Shown in pieces: positions 1-11,456 of a DNA stretch of 64,000 nucleotides. The position numbers and the translations under genes were made by a program. How positions within the stretch are numbered: the first letter of the stretch is position 1; every line of letters begins with the position of its first letter. A model generated the notes under the pieces. That model did not search any database and had not been told where the DNA came from. It saw only the letters and a program-made list of their open reading frames with translations. Origin of the DNA: Theristus sp. LFF4_11 (lineage: Eukaryota > Nematoda > Chromadorea > Monhysterida > Xyalidae); the NCBI GenBank assembly GCA_030248135.1, contig JASANC010003846.1, positions 1 through 64,000 of the forward strand, given 5' to 3'.

Positions 1-18
1 AGATTTATCGGATAGCGC

Positions 19-891
19 ATGTCGTCAACGCGAAAATCAGAACGAAAACGAGCGCCTGCAGTGGCATTCAGTCCAGATAATTCGAAAACGACAAAACAAT
101 CGAAAATAATGCCGAATAAAAATCCTGAAAACAAAAACCCGGATTCTGAATCTGCAAATGTGAATCAAACTTTATTGCGACTGGTTGATCTCGTGACAAA
201 ACTACTTGAAGAAATGAAGCAGCAGCGTGAAGAAAATGCGACTTTGCTTCAGGAACTAAAAGAGTGGCAACAGAACTCGGGCAAAACTCCGGATGAATCG
301 ACAATCGACCCTTCGTACGGCCGGCCACCGGCGCATTTGGCTGCGCTGCCCCATGACACTCAAGAATTCTTCAATATCGACCAAGCGGCTCGCCGTGACT
401 TCGCGACACAGGATGAAGTGACGCAGCGGCAGAAAAAGAAAAACAATTGCGTCATTGAGAACCTGCAAGAAGAGCAGCCGCCGTTCACAGCAACTGAGGC
501 AAGTCGCGGTGACCCGGAACTCAATCCGGAACTGGCGGCGGTCAGAGCTTTGGTGGCGCAGCTGGGCGGAGCGCCGACGTCGGTGCGCGAATGTTTTCGG
601 ATGGGCTCCGTTGCCACATTTGCTGACGCGACGCGTTCTGGTGGTCGCCGCACTCGACCTCGTCCGCTCAAGGTGTTGATTGACGATGAGGGGCGCACAA
701 AGGAGCTGTTGATGGGCAAGGACGCAGCAGCGGCGCTGAACGCAGGACGATCACAGCAGACAGCTAAGTGCTTTGTTCGAGCGGATCTGACCCATGTTCA
801 GCGGGTGATTGACTTTCGTGCTAGGGACGTGCTCCATCATGTTCGTGAGCGATTCAGGGGGAGGGGTAGGACGTTTGTGATCCGGGACTGA
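19..891 (+). CDS. LINE ORF1 protein (coiled coil + RRM-like RNA-binding)
   Basis: A 290-residue reading frame starting at an ATG and intact to its TGA stop. Residues 1-45 are basic and polar. Residues about 50-90 are heptad-rich (VNQTLLRLVDLVTKLLEEMK) and likely form a trimerising coiled coil. Residues about 138-290 resemble the RRM-like and C-terminal domains of L1/CR1 ORF1 proteins: a strand NNCVIENL, a core RPRPLKVLIDDE, and the C-terminal block FVRADLTHVQRVIDFRARDV. Such proteins bind the element RNA as nucleic-acid chaperones in the retrotransposition particle. It lies 170 bases upstream of the endonuclease frame. No CCHC zinc knuckle is visible. Function is inferred from family and position. 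Confidence 0.75.
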   Translation: MSSTRKSERKRAPAVAFSPDNSKTTKQSKIMPNKNPENKNPDSESANVNQTLLRLVDLVTKLLEEMKQQREENATLLQELKEWQQNSGKTPDESTIDPSYGRPPAHLAALPHDTQEFFNIDQAARRDFATQDEVTQRQKKKNNCVIENLQEEQPPFTATEASRGDPELNPELAAVRALVAQLGGAPTSVRECFRMGSVATFADATRSGGRRTRPRPLKVLIDDEGRTKELLMGKDAAAALNAGRSQQTAKCFVRADLTHVQRVIDFRARDVLHHVRERFRGRGRTFVIRD

Positions 892-1060
892 TGCGCACGC
901 CATCTACGAGAGGGTGCCCAACAGTTCTGGATCCGGTTGGCGCATGCAGTTCTATTCTTTCCCCTTCGACATCGGTCTCACTGACAGGATGGATTGCGAG
1001 CTGTCACAATCTGGTCCAGTCCCCGATGGGCAGGGTTAGGTCCGCGGCTCTCTTGTTGGC

Positions 1061-3998
1061 GTGAATGGAAACAGACCGTTACTGGGAAGTGAAAATAAAA
1101 AATTGTCTTTCTATTTCTGTAACGCAAGGTCGCTACTCTCTTCGGGTAGACGGGAGGCTTTGGAGTGGTTGACTGATATGGATAGCAAATCTACAATATA
1201 CATCTTTGTGGAAACGTGGCTTGACTCAACGGTTTCTGACGCAATTTTAAGTAAAAATGGAGATTTTCAAGTGTTTCGATTAGATCGGATGACGGGAACT
1301 CGAGGTGGTGGGATCTTATGTTTAGTGCCAATTGGGATTAATGCGACTTTGGATACAGCTAAAACTCACATGTGTGCAGATTTTGAATTTCTCAGTCTTA
1401 AATTTTTTATCAATAAGAAGTGCTTTGGCTTGGGAATAATGTATCGTCCACCACGATTGATTACTTTGGGGGGAAATTCCTGGAACCTGTTCTTGGAGAC
1501 ACTCCGAATTCAGTCTGAAGTTGGTTTAGGAGCGTTTATTTTTGGGGACTTTAATTTTCCCGATGTGTTTTGGGATACCAATTTGAGAACAAACATTTCT
1601 AAGGTTAGTCGAGAATTTGTGAACTTTATGGCAGACTTAGGGTTAGAGCAAGTAGTAGATAAACTGTTTTTCTCGTTTTTCTGTCGTCGAAATGTTTTGT
1701 GGACCATTTGGAGTTGGCAAGCCCCTTTGGACCGGATGATTCGTTCAGCGACCATCTATCTATTAGACTCATTTCTCAGTCACTATTTGTCCGAGTAAGA
1801 AGTCCCATATGACACGATTTCGGGACTTCAAAAAAACCAACTGGGATGATTTGCGTCATTTCCTGACGTCGCAAATTTCACCAGATCCGCAAAATGAGCA
1901 AGGCGAAAATGTACTGGGTAGTTGGTCCCTGTTTTTCAGTAACTGTCCGGATGCAACTTCCATGTGCTGGAAGTTCGAAGAAACTTGTCGTTTCCTCATA
2001 CGCTCTTTTGTTCCAATCGCTAGAATATCCAATCGATCAGGCAGACAGCAAACCTGGAGCCCAGCTCTTCAACGGCTCCTGAATACTCAGATGAGATTAA
2101 AAAAACGATTTAAAAACCCTTCCAAAAGAAATATAAACCAGTTCTTGTCACTCAGAGCTGTAAATAAGTTGATTAACAAACGAAGACGCCGCGAAGCATA
2201 TCTGGCTGAAAAATCCGCACTATCGAGCCCCGATCCAAAAAAATTTTGGACTTACGTAAAGAGTAAGTTCTCTGACAATAACACTCTTCCAGTGTTAATG
2301 GACAAGAACGGAACGCATTTGTTTACAGATAAGGAGAAGGCGGATGGTTTCAGTGAGTTTTTTAGCTCGATTTTTGAAGAGAGGGAGACTCACGATAACA
2401 CCCGATTGGATAGTGTTGCCACGCGTAGCACACTCAGTCATTTCACCGAAAGGGAGGTCTTCAATTCACTTAGACGACTAAAGAATAAATCATCAGTTGG
2501 TCCAGACGCAATCCCAGGTATCTTCTTGAAAAAATTGGCTGTTTTTTTGGCCGAGCCTTTAGCTTCGATATTCAATGCGTCGCTCTTCTTGTCGGATGTT
2601 CCGCCTAATTGGAGATCCGCGATCGTTCAACCAATTCCCAAAAAGGGACGTAGTCCAAACCTTGTGGATTACCGCCCTGTGTCATTGACATCCAATTTGT
2701 GCAAAATCTTCGAGGGCTTATTGAAGGATAGAATCTTAAAATTTTGTGTTGAAAATTCGGTACTGTCGCCATTTCAGTTCGGCTTTCTCCCTGGGCGTAG
2801 CGTTGAAATGCAGCTATTATGCTGCTTGAATGATTGGACACGCAGTTGGGATTGTAATTATCCAGTTGATGTCATTTATCTAGATATTTCTAAAGCTTTC
2901 GACACAGTGAATCACAAAATTCTCCTAGAGAAACTGGGCACCTTTGGATTTGATGAAGTTTTGATCCAATGGGTTGGCGCTTACCTCTGCGAGCGTTCAC
3001 AAACAGTTAAGGTAGGTGGAATGCGGTCAAAATCGTGTAGGGTGACTACAGGAGTTCCTCAGGGTTCAGTCTTGGGACCTATTCTTTTTGCGCTATTCAT
3101 AAATGACCTCCCTTCAGTGATAAAACACAGTAAGATGTTTATCTACGCTGACGACGTTAAGCTATATAAAGAAGTGTCGTCTGACTACGACCGCTCCCTA
3201 CTTCAGGAGGACATAGATGCTATAAATGATTGGATGCAAAGCAACAAGCTCAAACTCTCTGTAAACAAAACTGTTTGCTTGCATATTCAATCGCGTCTCA
3301 ACCCTGGTTTCAAATACTACATAGATGGGAACGAAATTGAGCATCAATCAACGGTCAGAGACTTGGGAGTCATCATGGACAGTAATTTAACTTTTAAAGA
3401 ACACATTACAAGGGTTGTAGCTAAATCACGAAGTGGTTGTGGGTTGATGTCTAGATGTCTCAGAGTAAAAACCCAAAATCTTCAGCTGAAACTGTTTAAA
3501 ACGGTGATTGTTCCAAGATTAACTTTTTGCCCCAGCGTCTGGTCGCCGTCGTTAATAGGGGACTGCAGAAGAGTAGAATCCGTTCAACGAAGTTTCACCA
3601 AATACGTTCAAGGAGTTGATTTAGGTGATAGTTACCAGAAAAGAATGGACGACCTCCAGCTTCTGCCGCTTTTCGTCCAGCGCATAATTTCAGATTTAGT
3701 TTTAGTTTATAACGTTCTCACACATAAATGCCATATCCCCGAGTCTGTGGAGTTCTTTCAAGTTCATGAAGGAGAAATTGGCACCAGGGGTCACTCTCTT
3801 AGGTTGAAGGTTCCGATGGTAAATACGTCCATCCGCAAAAATTTCTGGGGAACGAGAATTGTTGTTCTCTGGAATTCATTGAGTCAAGCTACGGTCGCCT
3901 CCACTTCAGTCACTACTTTCAGGAAATCTCTGTTGCTGAGAGACCGTGACCTTGTGTTGAAATTCGCTCAATCAAAATACTCGACAATTTTGACATAA
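1061..3998 (+). pseudogene. LINE ORF2: endonuclease-reverse transcriptase, frameshifted
   Basis: The N-terminal endonuclease is read in one frame from 1061: NARSLLS, the catalytic Glu in FVETWLD, YRPP, and GDFNFPDVFWD. Near 1690-1710 the frame shifts: the SDHLSIRL motif, which must follow, is in another frame (about 1755-1785). A second shift near 1800 leads into the RT frame 1809-3998 (729 residues). The RT has DYRPVSLTS, LDISKAFDTVNH, TTGVPQGSVLGPILF and the catalytic FIYADDVKLY, followed by a thumb/C-terminal region ending IVVLWNSLSQ. It would nick the target and copy the RNA by target-primed reverse transcription. The domains are otherwise well preserved, so inactivation looks recent. Sequencing error at the two shifts is an alternative. 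Confidence 0.85.
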
Positions 3999-4759
3999 AT
4001 CTACAGGAGAGTCCGCTTCCTTCCCGAAAACTTCCGCTTTAAAGGGATGCGTCTTTCATTCGCGTCAATCTCAGTCTCAAATCAATTCATTTTAATTTTT
4101 TGTATTGGAGTTCCGCCGGCTTGACCCTGTCTGTCCAAATGCTTCTCGCTTCTCACGAACTTTTAATGTAAATTACAAATTCTCTTGCCAACCTCTCTCG
4201 TCAACATCTTCAATCACAAAATTAGGTCTATAGTATCTAATTTTCCATCTCGATAGTTCCAGACAACTTGCCCCAAACGGTCGAGATTGTGACAGTCGCT
4301 TACTTGATTTTGCTTCATTTGTGTGCTCGTGCCCGTCAGTGATTCGCTTTGTGTGCGTGTGCTGCGACAGCTATGGTGTGGTTATTCGTGACTTCATACA
4401 ATGTGGTTTTTCGTGAACCAGCGATTCGACGGACTCGTAATTTACCAACCAAATTTATTTTGTCTTAGTTTTTTTAATCAACAGTTTCAGTTTCAATCTG
4501 ACTGTCAGAGTCGGTTTGTTTTGTTTTGTAGTGTCGTGTCTCGACTGTGTTGTAGTGTTCGAATGTTTGTTTCGGTTGACTTTTCTCAGTTGTGTTGACA
4601 TTTCACCTAAAAACCGGACATTTTCATGTCATTTCCTTTTTGATTCCACTTACTTTGAGGCATTCTGTTGTTTTGAGGCGCTTTGTTAGGCTCGAGTTGA
4701 TCACATAGTTGCTTTCTTTTGTTTTGCTTTCAAAGATAATTGAATCACAAAGAGAAATA
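3999..4759 (+). other. LINE 3' untranslated region
   Basis: No convincing reading frame. The segment runs from the RT stop codon to the AAGAAC-type tail and includes an AATAAA-like sequence just before the tail (near 4756). Read as the 3' UTR of the LINE. Confidence 0.6.
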
Positions 4760-4793
4760 AAGAACAAGAACAAGAACAAGAACAAGAACAAAT
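4760..4793 (+). repeat. (AAGAAC)n simple repeat, LINE tail
   Basis: About five tandem AAGAAC hexamers. Position directly after the LINE 3' UTR suggests it is the element's 3' tail. Confidence 0.75.
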
Positions 4794-5047
4794 TCCGATG
4801 TCGCTAAGGTGAGATAGCAGAGAACTCACATTTACGCATCGTTTTTCAGGATCTCGAAAGTTCGAAATTGCACTGTCTGCCACTGCAAGCGTAACTTCGT
4901 TGGTTGCTCGTTGCTGTTTCGCCTCGTGTCGTCAGCATGATCACACCGGTTTGTTGTTGAACTTGTTTCCGTGTTATTTGAGGTTAATTGAGAGGCAAAA
5001 CAATTTTAAAAGAAAAAAGTAGAAATTTTTTTTTCTTGACATCTCTT
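4788..5047 (-). mobile_element. MITE family B, truncated copy
   Basis: This segment is the reverse complement of 11457 to about 11910, the left part of the complete B element at 11457-13142. Its terminal inverted repeat is at the right edge, read on the minus strand as AGAGATGTCAAGAAAA. The other end is missing and abuts the LINE tail. Confidence 0.7.
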
Positions 5048-5168
5048 GGGGGGTCTCCGCCAGACAAAATTTCATGGGGGTGTGGGGGGGGTGTCGGCCA
5101 AATTTTCGAGGGGGGGTCCGATGGGGGGGGGGTGCCCGGTTTTAGGGGGGGTGGCACGGTGCCCCCAC
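5048..5168. repeat. G-tract-rich spacer (family F-like)
   Basis: Runs of 5-11 G separated by short words such as GCCAAATTTTCGA and GCACGGTGCCCCCAC. The same words recur, inverted, at 54870-54910 and 55650-55740, so this is a fragment of the G-rich element family F rather than unique DNA. Confidence 0.55.
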
Positions 5169-5884
5169 TAGGGTTGTTAAAAAAAACAAAAATCGTCATT
5201 TTTGTTTTTTTTTTTTTTAAATTTTTTTTTTTAAATTTCAAAAATCAAAGTTGTGCTAAATCAATCAGGGAGTCCGAAGAACCACATATGATATGCAAGC
5301 GCCTCCCGAATGACACCCGTATGGCGGAACTTTGCAGATTTTGTTTTGGTGACCTCAATTACCCCTTTTCCAAACCGTCACCATGCCTCTTCTTGTGTTT
5401 TGACCTCCAAAACGTCACTAATTGTCCCCAGCTAAGCTAATGCTAAAGTGAAGACAAACATACCGCCTTGAAATTCGATCAATTCTTCTGATGGTGTCGC
5501 GACGACACGACACGAAGCAGCAACCAGACAACGTAGCGCTTGCAAACGGTGCAGCGAGCACAATCGGACGCTCTGCGAGGCTAATCGTCACCTTATCTGC
5601 ATCTGAAATGGTAGGCTAAGCTTTGGGACGCTCAAAAACTTCATCGCAGATGTTGTCGAAGCCTAAAATCAGTCGGTAAAACGGCCCAAAATCGACTGCT
5701 AAAGGTTTTACGAGGTATAATCAAAGAAAATTTTTGTTGAACTTTCGAAAAATTGTGCCAAAATTGAGGTTTTCAGAGCATATTAGAGGAAAATTTTTCG
5801 AATTTTTTTTTTAAAAAAATCGGCATTTTTGTTTTTTTATTCATTTTAAAAAAAAAAAAATTTTATTTTTGTTTAACAACCCTA
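5169..5884 (+). mobile_element. MITE family A, copy 1 (hAT-like)
   Basis: About 716 bp bounded by inverted repeats TAGGGTTGTTAAA at the left and AACAACCCTA at the right, with near-identical 8-bp flanks (GCCCCCAC / CCCCCCAC). The body is shared with copies near 10.2-10.6, 35.3-36.0, 53.7-54.1, 54.9-55.65 and 62.97-63.12 kb. It carries no transposase. The 8-bp duplication and the TAGGG start suggest mobilisation by a hAT-type transposase, which is an inference. Short open frames inside it are shared by copies only because the copies are similar. Confidence 0.8.
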
Positions 5885-6415
5885 CCCCCCACCCCCCCCC
5901 ACCCGACGGTCTCTGGTGCTCTGGGGGGATTCTGTATAAAAACACCGCAGCGGTGAAAACACCGCACCGATGAAAACACCGCACGGTGAAAACACCGCAC
6001 CGATGAAAACACCGCACGGTGTGATTTATGGAACGGGTTGGGTCGGCATGAATATAGGGTGTTGTACCAACACGACGATGTGTCGATTGTGGTTGGTTTT
6101 GGTTTCATTTAACATTGGTCGTTGTGCAATAAAAAATTTACGAAAAAACACAAAACACCAAATTATTGTGATTTGGATTTTTTTCGATTTTCAGAAAACC
6201 GTGAAAACCAACCACAAACGAGGCATCATCGTCTTCCGGGTACTCCGCTGAGTTGATTGATGTGTTGATGAGCCGATTTGACTGACGGAATCGCCGGCCA
6301 GGTCGATTTGAAAATTTCAACCATTTACACAGTGAAGATAGGCAAAAGTGTCAAATTTTCAAATTGACCTGGCCGGCGATTCCGCCGGCCGAATCGGCCG
6401 ATCAGCGTCTTAATT

Positions 6416-8100
6416 GGAAGCTCGGGACGTTCGGAATACGATGCAAACTCATTGGCGGCCGGTCCAGCAAACAGGCAACTGTTATTTCAAGTCAATAAAA
6501 ATTTTTTGATAAACGACAAAACACGTAAAAACGTGTGTTGTCAGTTTTTCAATAGTTCAAAAAATTTCAAAAAATTTAACACACCGACCGCAAATGCAAT
6601 CTGCACATGTAGAGGGCATCCTGGCGAGTTGATTGATGTCTTGATCAACCGATTTGACTGACGGAATCGCCGGCCAGGTCGATTTGAAAATTTCAACCAT
6701 TTACACAGTGAAGATAGGCAAAAGTGTCAAATTTTAAAATTGACCTGGCCGGCGATTCCGCCGGCCGAATCGACCGATCAGCGTCTTAATCGGAAGCTCG
6801 GGACGTTCGGAATACGATGCAAACTCATTGGCGGCCGGTCCAGCAAACAGGCAACTGTTATTTCAAGACAATAAAAAATTTTTGAAAAACGACAAAACAC
6901 GTAAAAACGTGTGTTGTCAGTTTTTCAATAGTTCAAAAAATTTCAAAAAATTTAACACACCGACCGCAAATGCAATCTGCACATGTAGAGGGCATCCTGG
7001 CGAGTTGATTGATGTCTTGATCAACCGATTTGACTGACGGAATCGCCGGCCAGGTCGATTTGAAAATTTCAACCATTTACACAGTGAAGATAGGCAAAAG
7101 TGTCAAATTTTAAAATTGACCTGGCCGGCGATTCCGCCGGCCGAATCGACCGATCAGCGTCTTAATCGGAAGCTCGGGACGTTCGGAATACGATGCAAAC
7201 TCATTTGCGGCCGGTCCAGCAAACAGGCAACTGTTATTTCAAGTCAATAAAAAAATTGTGAAAAACGACAAAACACGTAAAAACGTGTGTTGTCAGTTTT
7301 TCAACAGTTCGAAAAATTTCAAAAAATTTAACACACCGACCGCAAATGCAATCTGCACATGTAGAGGGCATCCTGGCGAGTTGATTGATGTCTTGATCAA
7401 CCGATTTGACTGACGGAATCGCCGGCCAGGTCGATTTGAAAATTTCAACCATTTACACAGTGAAGATAGGCAAAAGTGTCAAATTTTAAAATTGACCTGG
7501 CCGGCGATTCCGCCGGCCGAATCGACCGATCAGCGTCTTAATCGGAAGCTCGGGACGTTCGGAATACGATGCAAACTCATTTGCGGCCGGTCCAGCAAAC
7601 AGGCAACTGTTATTTCAAGTCAATAAAAAAAATTGTGAAAAACGACAAAACACGTAAAAACGTGTGTTGTCAGTTTTTCAACAGTTCGAAAAATTTCAAA
7701 AAATTTAACACACCGACCGCAAATGCAATCTGCACATGTAGAGGGCATCCTGGCGAGTTGATTGATGTCTTGATCAACCGATTTGACTGACGGAATCGCC
7801 GGCCAGGTCGATTTGAAAATTTCAACCATTTACACAGTGAAGATAGGCAAAAGTGTCAAATTTTAAAATTGACCTGGCCGGCGATTCCGCCGGCCGAATC
7901 GACCGATCAGCGTCTTAATCGGAAGCTCGGGACGTTCAGAATACGGTGCAAACTTATTTGCGGCCGGTCCAGCAAACAGGCAACTGTTATTTCAAGTCAA
8001 TAAAAAAAATTGTGAAAAACGACAAAACACGTAAAAACGTGTGTTGTCAGTTTTTCAACAGTTCGAAAAATTTCAAAAAATTAACCCACCGACCGCAAAT
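6416..8100 (+). repeat. Tandem array 1, unit 376 bp, about 4.5 copies
   Basis: The word GGAAGCTCGGGACGTTC recurs at 6416, 6792, 7168, 7544 and 7921, giving periods of 376, 376, 376 and 377. Each unit holds an inverted repeat: GGAATCGCCGGCCAGGTC is followed about 60-90 bases later by GACCTGGCCGGCGATTCC. The 69-73 residue open frames repeated through the array are by-products. The end of the last unit is inverted at about 8255-8390. Confidence 0.9.
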
Positions 8101-8394
8101 GCAATCTGCACATGTATAGGGCATCCTGGCGAGTTGATTGATGTCTTGATCAGCCGATTTGACCGACGGAATCGCCGGCCAGGTCGATTTGAAAATTTCA
8201 ACCATTTACACAGTGAAGATAGGCAAAAAAGTCAAATTTTCAAATTGACCTGGCCGGCGATTCCGTCGGTTAAATCGGCTGATCAAGACATCAATCAACT
8301 CGCCAGGATGCCCTCTACATGTGCAGATTGCATTTGCGGTCGGTGGGTTAAATTTTTTGAAATTTTTTGAACTGTTGAAAAACTGAAACGTGGC

Positions 8395-9860
8395 GCACGA
8401 GACACACGTCGTGAAACGCAGATATTGCCAACACATAACGTCGCCCAGATCACGATTTCCTCGGCCGATTTCGACGATCGATGGCTCAATCAACTCAGCG
8501 GAGTACCCGGAAGACGATGATGCTTCGTTTGTGGTTGGTTTTCACGGTTTTCTGAAAATCGAAAAAAATCCAAATCACAATAAATTGGTGTTTTGTGTTT
8601 TTTCGTAAATTTTTTATTGCACAACGACCAATGTTAAATAAAAACAAAACCAACCACAATCGACACATCGTCGTGTTCCGGATGCTCTGCTGAGTTGATT
8701 GAGCCATCGATCGTCGAAATCGGCCGAGGAAATCGTGATCTGGGCGACGTTATGTGTTGGCAATATTTGCGTTTCACGACGTGTGTCTCGTGCGCCGACC
8801 TGTCACGCGACTCTGCCAGCGCTGTGCTCAACCGATTTCGACGATCGATAGCTCAATCAACTCAGCGGAGTACCCGGAAGACGATGATGCCTCGTTTGTG
8901 GTTCGTTTTCACGGTTTTCTGAAAATCGAAAAAAATCCAAATCACAATAAATTGGTGTTTTGTGTTTTTTCGTAAATTTTTTATTGCACAACGACCAATG
9001 TTAATTAAAAACAAAACCAACCACAATCGACACATCGTCGTGTTCCGGATGCTCTGCTGAGTTGATTGAGCCATCGATCGTCGAAATCGGCCGAGGAAAT
9101 CGTGATCTGGGCGACGTTATGTGTTGGCAATATTTGCGTTTCACGACGTGTGTCTCGTGCGCCGACCTGTCACGCGACTCTGCCAGCGCTGTGCTCAACC
9201 GATTTCGACGATCGATAGCTCAATCAACTCAGCGGAGTACCCGGAAGACGATGATGCCTCGTTTGTGGTTCGTTTTCACGGTTTTCTGAAAATCGAAAAA
9301 AATCCAAATCACAAAAAAATTGGTGTTTTGTGTTTTTTCGTAAATTTTTTATTGCACAACGACCAATGTTAAATAAAAACAAAACCAACCACAATCGACA
9401 CATCGTCGTGTTCCGGATGCTCTGCTGAGTTGATTGAGCCATCGATCGTCGAAATCGGCCGAGGAAATCGTGATCTGGGCGACGTTATGTGTTGGCAATA
9501 TTTGCGTTTCACGACGTGTGTCTCGTGCGCCGACCTGTCACGCGACTCTGCCAGCGCTGTGCTCAACCGATTTCGACGATCGATAGCTCAATCAACTCAG
9601 CGGAGTACCCGGAAGACGATGATGCCTCGTTTGTGGTTCGTTTTCACGGTTTTCTGAAAATCGAAAAAAATCCAAATCACAATAAATTGGTGTTTTGTGT
9701 TTTTTCGTAAATTTTTTATTGCACAACGACCAATGTTAAATAAAAACAAAACCAACCACAATCGACACATCGTCGTTTTCCGAATGCTCTGCTGAGTTGA
9801 TTGAGCCATCGATCGTCGAAATCGGCGGAGGAAATCGTGATCTGGGCGACGTTATGTGTT
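8395..9860 (+). repeat. Tandem array 2, unit 367 bp, about 4 copies
   Basis: The word GAGCCATCGATCGTCGAAAT recurs near 8699, 9066, 9434 and 9801 (periods 367, 368, 367). Units are nearly identical, so the array is young or homogenised. A single inverted unit lies at about 6074-6250. The repeated 65-75 residue open frames on both strands are shadows of the repeat. Confidence 0.9.
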
Positions 9861-10060
9861 ACGTTATCAATAGAATGGTCACAACCACGAAAAACAAAAA
9901 AAACTTTATTAACAGCATAAAATCTGTTGGTACAACACCCTATATTCATGCCGACCCAACCCGTTCCATAAATCACACCGTGCGGTGTTTTCATCGGTGC
10001 GGTGTTTTCACCGTGCGGTGTTTTCATCGGTGCGGTGTTTTCACCGCTGCGGTGTTTTTA

Positions 10061-10597
10061 GCAATTACCCCCCTCGCCCACGGTACTGTTTGCAAGCGTA
10101 ATGCATCATTATTAAAACAGGTGCATGTGCAGTAGCGGTGGCCCCTGCCCTTTAACACAGGAAAGAAAAAAAATGCAAAAACTAAATTGATCATTTTCAC
10201 CTTATAAAAAAGGCTTGGCTTAGGATCTTTGCAAGCGCTACGTTGTCTGGTTGCTTGCTGCTTCGTGTCGTGTCGTCGCGACACCATCAGAAGAATTGAT
10301 CGAATTTCAAGGCGGTATGTTTGTCTTCACTTTAGCATTAGCTTAGCTGGGGACAATTAGTGACGTTTTGGAGGTCAAAACACAAGAAGAGGCATGGTGA
10401 CGGTTTGGAAAAGGGGTAATTGAGGTCACCAAAACAAAATCTGCAAAGTTCCGCCATACGGGAGTCATTCGGGAGGCGCTTGCATATCATATGTGGTTCT
10501 TCGGACTCCCTGATTGATTTAGCACAACTTTGATTTTTGAAATTTAAAAAAAAAATTAAAAAAAAATGACGATTTTTGTTTTTTTAACAACCCTACT
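10061..10597 (-). mobile_element. MITE family A, copy 2, interrupted
   Basis: The minus strand from 10597 starts AGGGTTGTTAAAA and follows the A family to the word CGCTTGCAAA at about 10229. The word TTTGCAAGCG occurs both at 10090 and at about 10229, bracketing an inserted segment (10100-10228) that recurs near 34757-34885. To the left, GCCCACGGTACTG (10077-10089) is a family F terminus directly followed by TTTGCAAG. The layout suggests two insertions at the same place in this copy. Confidence 0.65.
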
Positions 10598-10627
10598 GCT
10601 GACTGACACCCACTTCCACGTCTTCGG

Positions 10628-11056
10628 CATAGTTGTTCCAGAGCCGAGGGGTTGGGGGGGCCGGGGGCCGATATAGATAGCTGGAGCAAATTTTCTAGAT
10701 AGATAGATAGCTGGAAAATTTTGGGGGGGGGCGCGGGGGGGGGCATGTGACTTTGGGGGGGGGGGCCGGTCAAAATTTTGAAATTTGATAGATAGATAGC
10801 TAAAACGCTAAAAGGCTATAAAAACAGCAAAATAATGCTAAAAATACACTAACATCAAGTATAAACGCGTATTTTACCTAAAATTAGCGAAATTTTCATG
10901 AATTACGAGCAAAAATGGTCAATTTTGGTCAAAAATTGACTCATTTTATAGCTGAGCCGAAAAAACCTGTTTGATAGAGATAGATTCGAAATTTTTTTGG
11001 GGGGGGCGGCCGGCCGGCCCTCCCAGGCCCCCCCCCCCCTCCCCCTAGAACAACTA
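10628..11056 (+). mobile_element. MITE family D, copy 1 (GATA/G-tract rich)
   Basis: Starts CATAGTTGTTCCAG and ends CTAGAACAACTA, the inverted-repeat signature of family D, best defined by the copy at 62266-62739. The body contains (GATA)n words, long G runs and an AT-rich core. The right terminus overlaps the start of element C, so its target duplication is not visible. Confidence 0.75.
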
Positions 11057-11456
11057 CCGTATTACCTCTATTAAACCCCCCCCCCCAAAATTAACCCCCC
11101 CCCCAAAAATAAACCCCCACCCCCTCGACAAGTTTCCAAATAATCCCCCCCCCCAAAAATAATCCCCCATGGGGGATTATTGAAACCTGTTTGAAACACA
11201 TACCCAGCGAATTCAGTGGCTGGTTGCAGTGAAAATGATGAAATTGTGCTACCAAAGGCTCCAAATGGATGAGTTAATGGTAATTTCATTACAAAAGGCT
11301 GTTGTAAAAGGAAATTTCTATGTAGAGTAGAAGTTTCTGCGACTTCCTTCCTGCCATGGAAGGTATTTTTGCCATTTTGCCCTCTCCTAAAAATGGTTTC
11401 CAAATAAACCCCCCCCCCCAAAAATAAACCCCCCCCCCCAAAAATAAACCCCCACC

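Larger units (their letters stand above)
1..4793 (+). mobile_element. CR1/Jockey-type LINE, near full length, inactivated
   Basis: A non-LTR retrotransposon with the usual order: ORF1 (19-891), then an apurinic-type endonuclease and reverse transcriptase (1061-3998), then about 760 bases of 3' untranslated sequence ending in a hexamer simple repeat of the AAGAAC type (4760-4793), a common tail for this LINE group. ORF2 carries at least two frameshifts, so the copy is not autonomous. The 5' end may lie just outside the window, because ORF1 begins 18 bases in. I see no target-site duplication. Clade assignment (CR1/Jockey rather than RTE or L2) rests on the RT motif style and is an inference. 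Confidence 0.85.
5937..10060. mobile_element. 4.1 kb inverted-repeat element built of two tandem arrays
   Basis: The ends are inverted copies of each other over about 135 bp (5937-6073 and 9926-10060). Both start TAAAAACACCGCAGCGGTG, continue through four more 16-17 bp iterons (AAAACACCGCACGGTG and AAAACACCGCACCGATG types) and end at TTGTACCAAC. The interior has no credible gene, only two tandem arrays (about 6.4-8.1 and 8.4-9.86 kb) that face each other, plus one inverted unit of the second array next to the left arm. Target duplication is not clear. It could be a non-autonomous DNA transposon that captured or amplified satellites. Confidence 0.75.

Noticed and set aside
4988..5440. Conserved 60-70 residue open frame ending in ...LCFDLQNVTNCPQL in several family A copies
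   Set aside because: It appears in every copy because the copies are nearly identical DNA. It begins in homopolymer sequence and has no start or domain.
6452..9809. Repeated 65-100 residue open frames on both strands
   Set aside because: They recur at exactly the satellite period and occur on both strands, so they are by-products of the tandem arrays.
6000..10060. CRISPR-like array
   Set aside because: Units of 367-376 bp with no short-repeat/unique-spacer alternation; the genome is eukaryotic.
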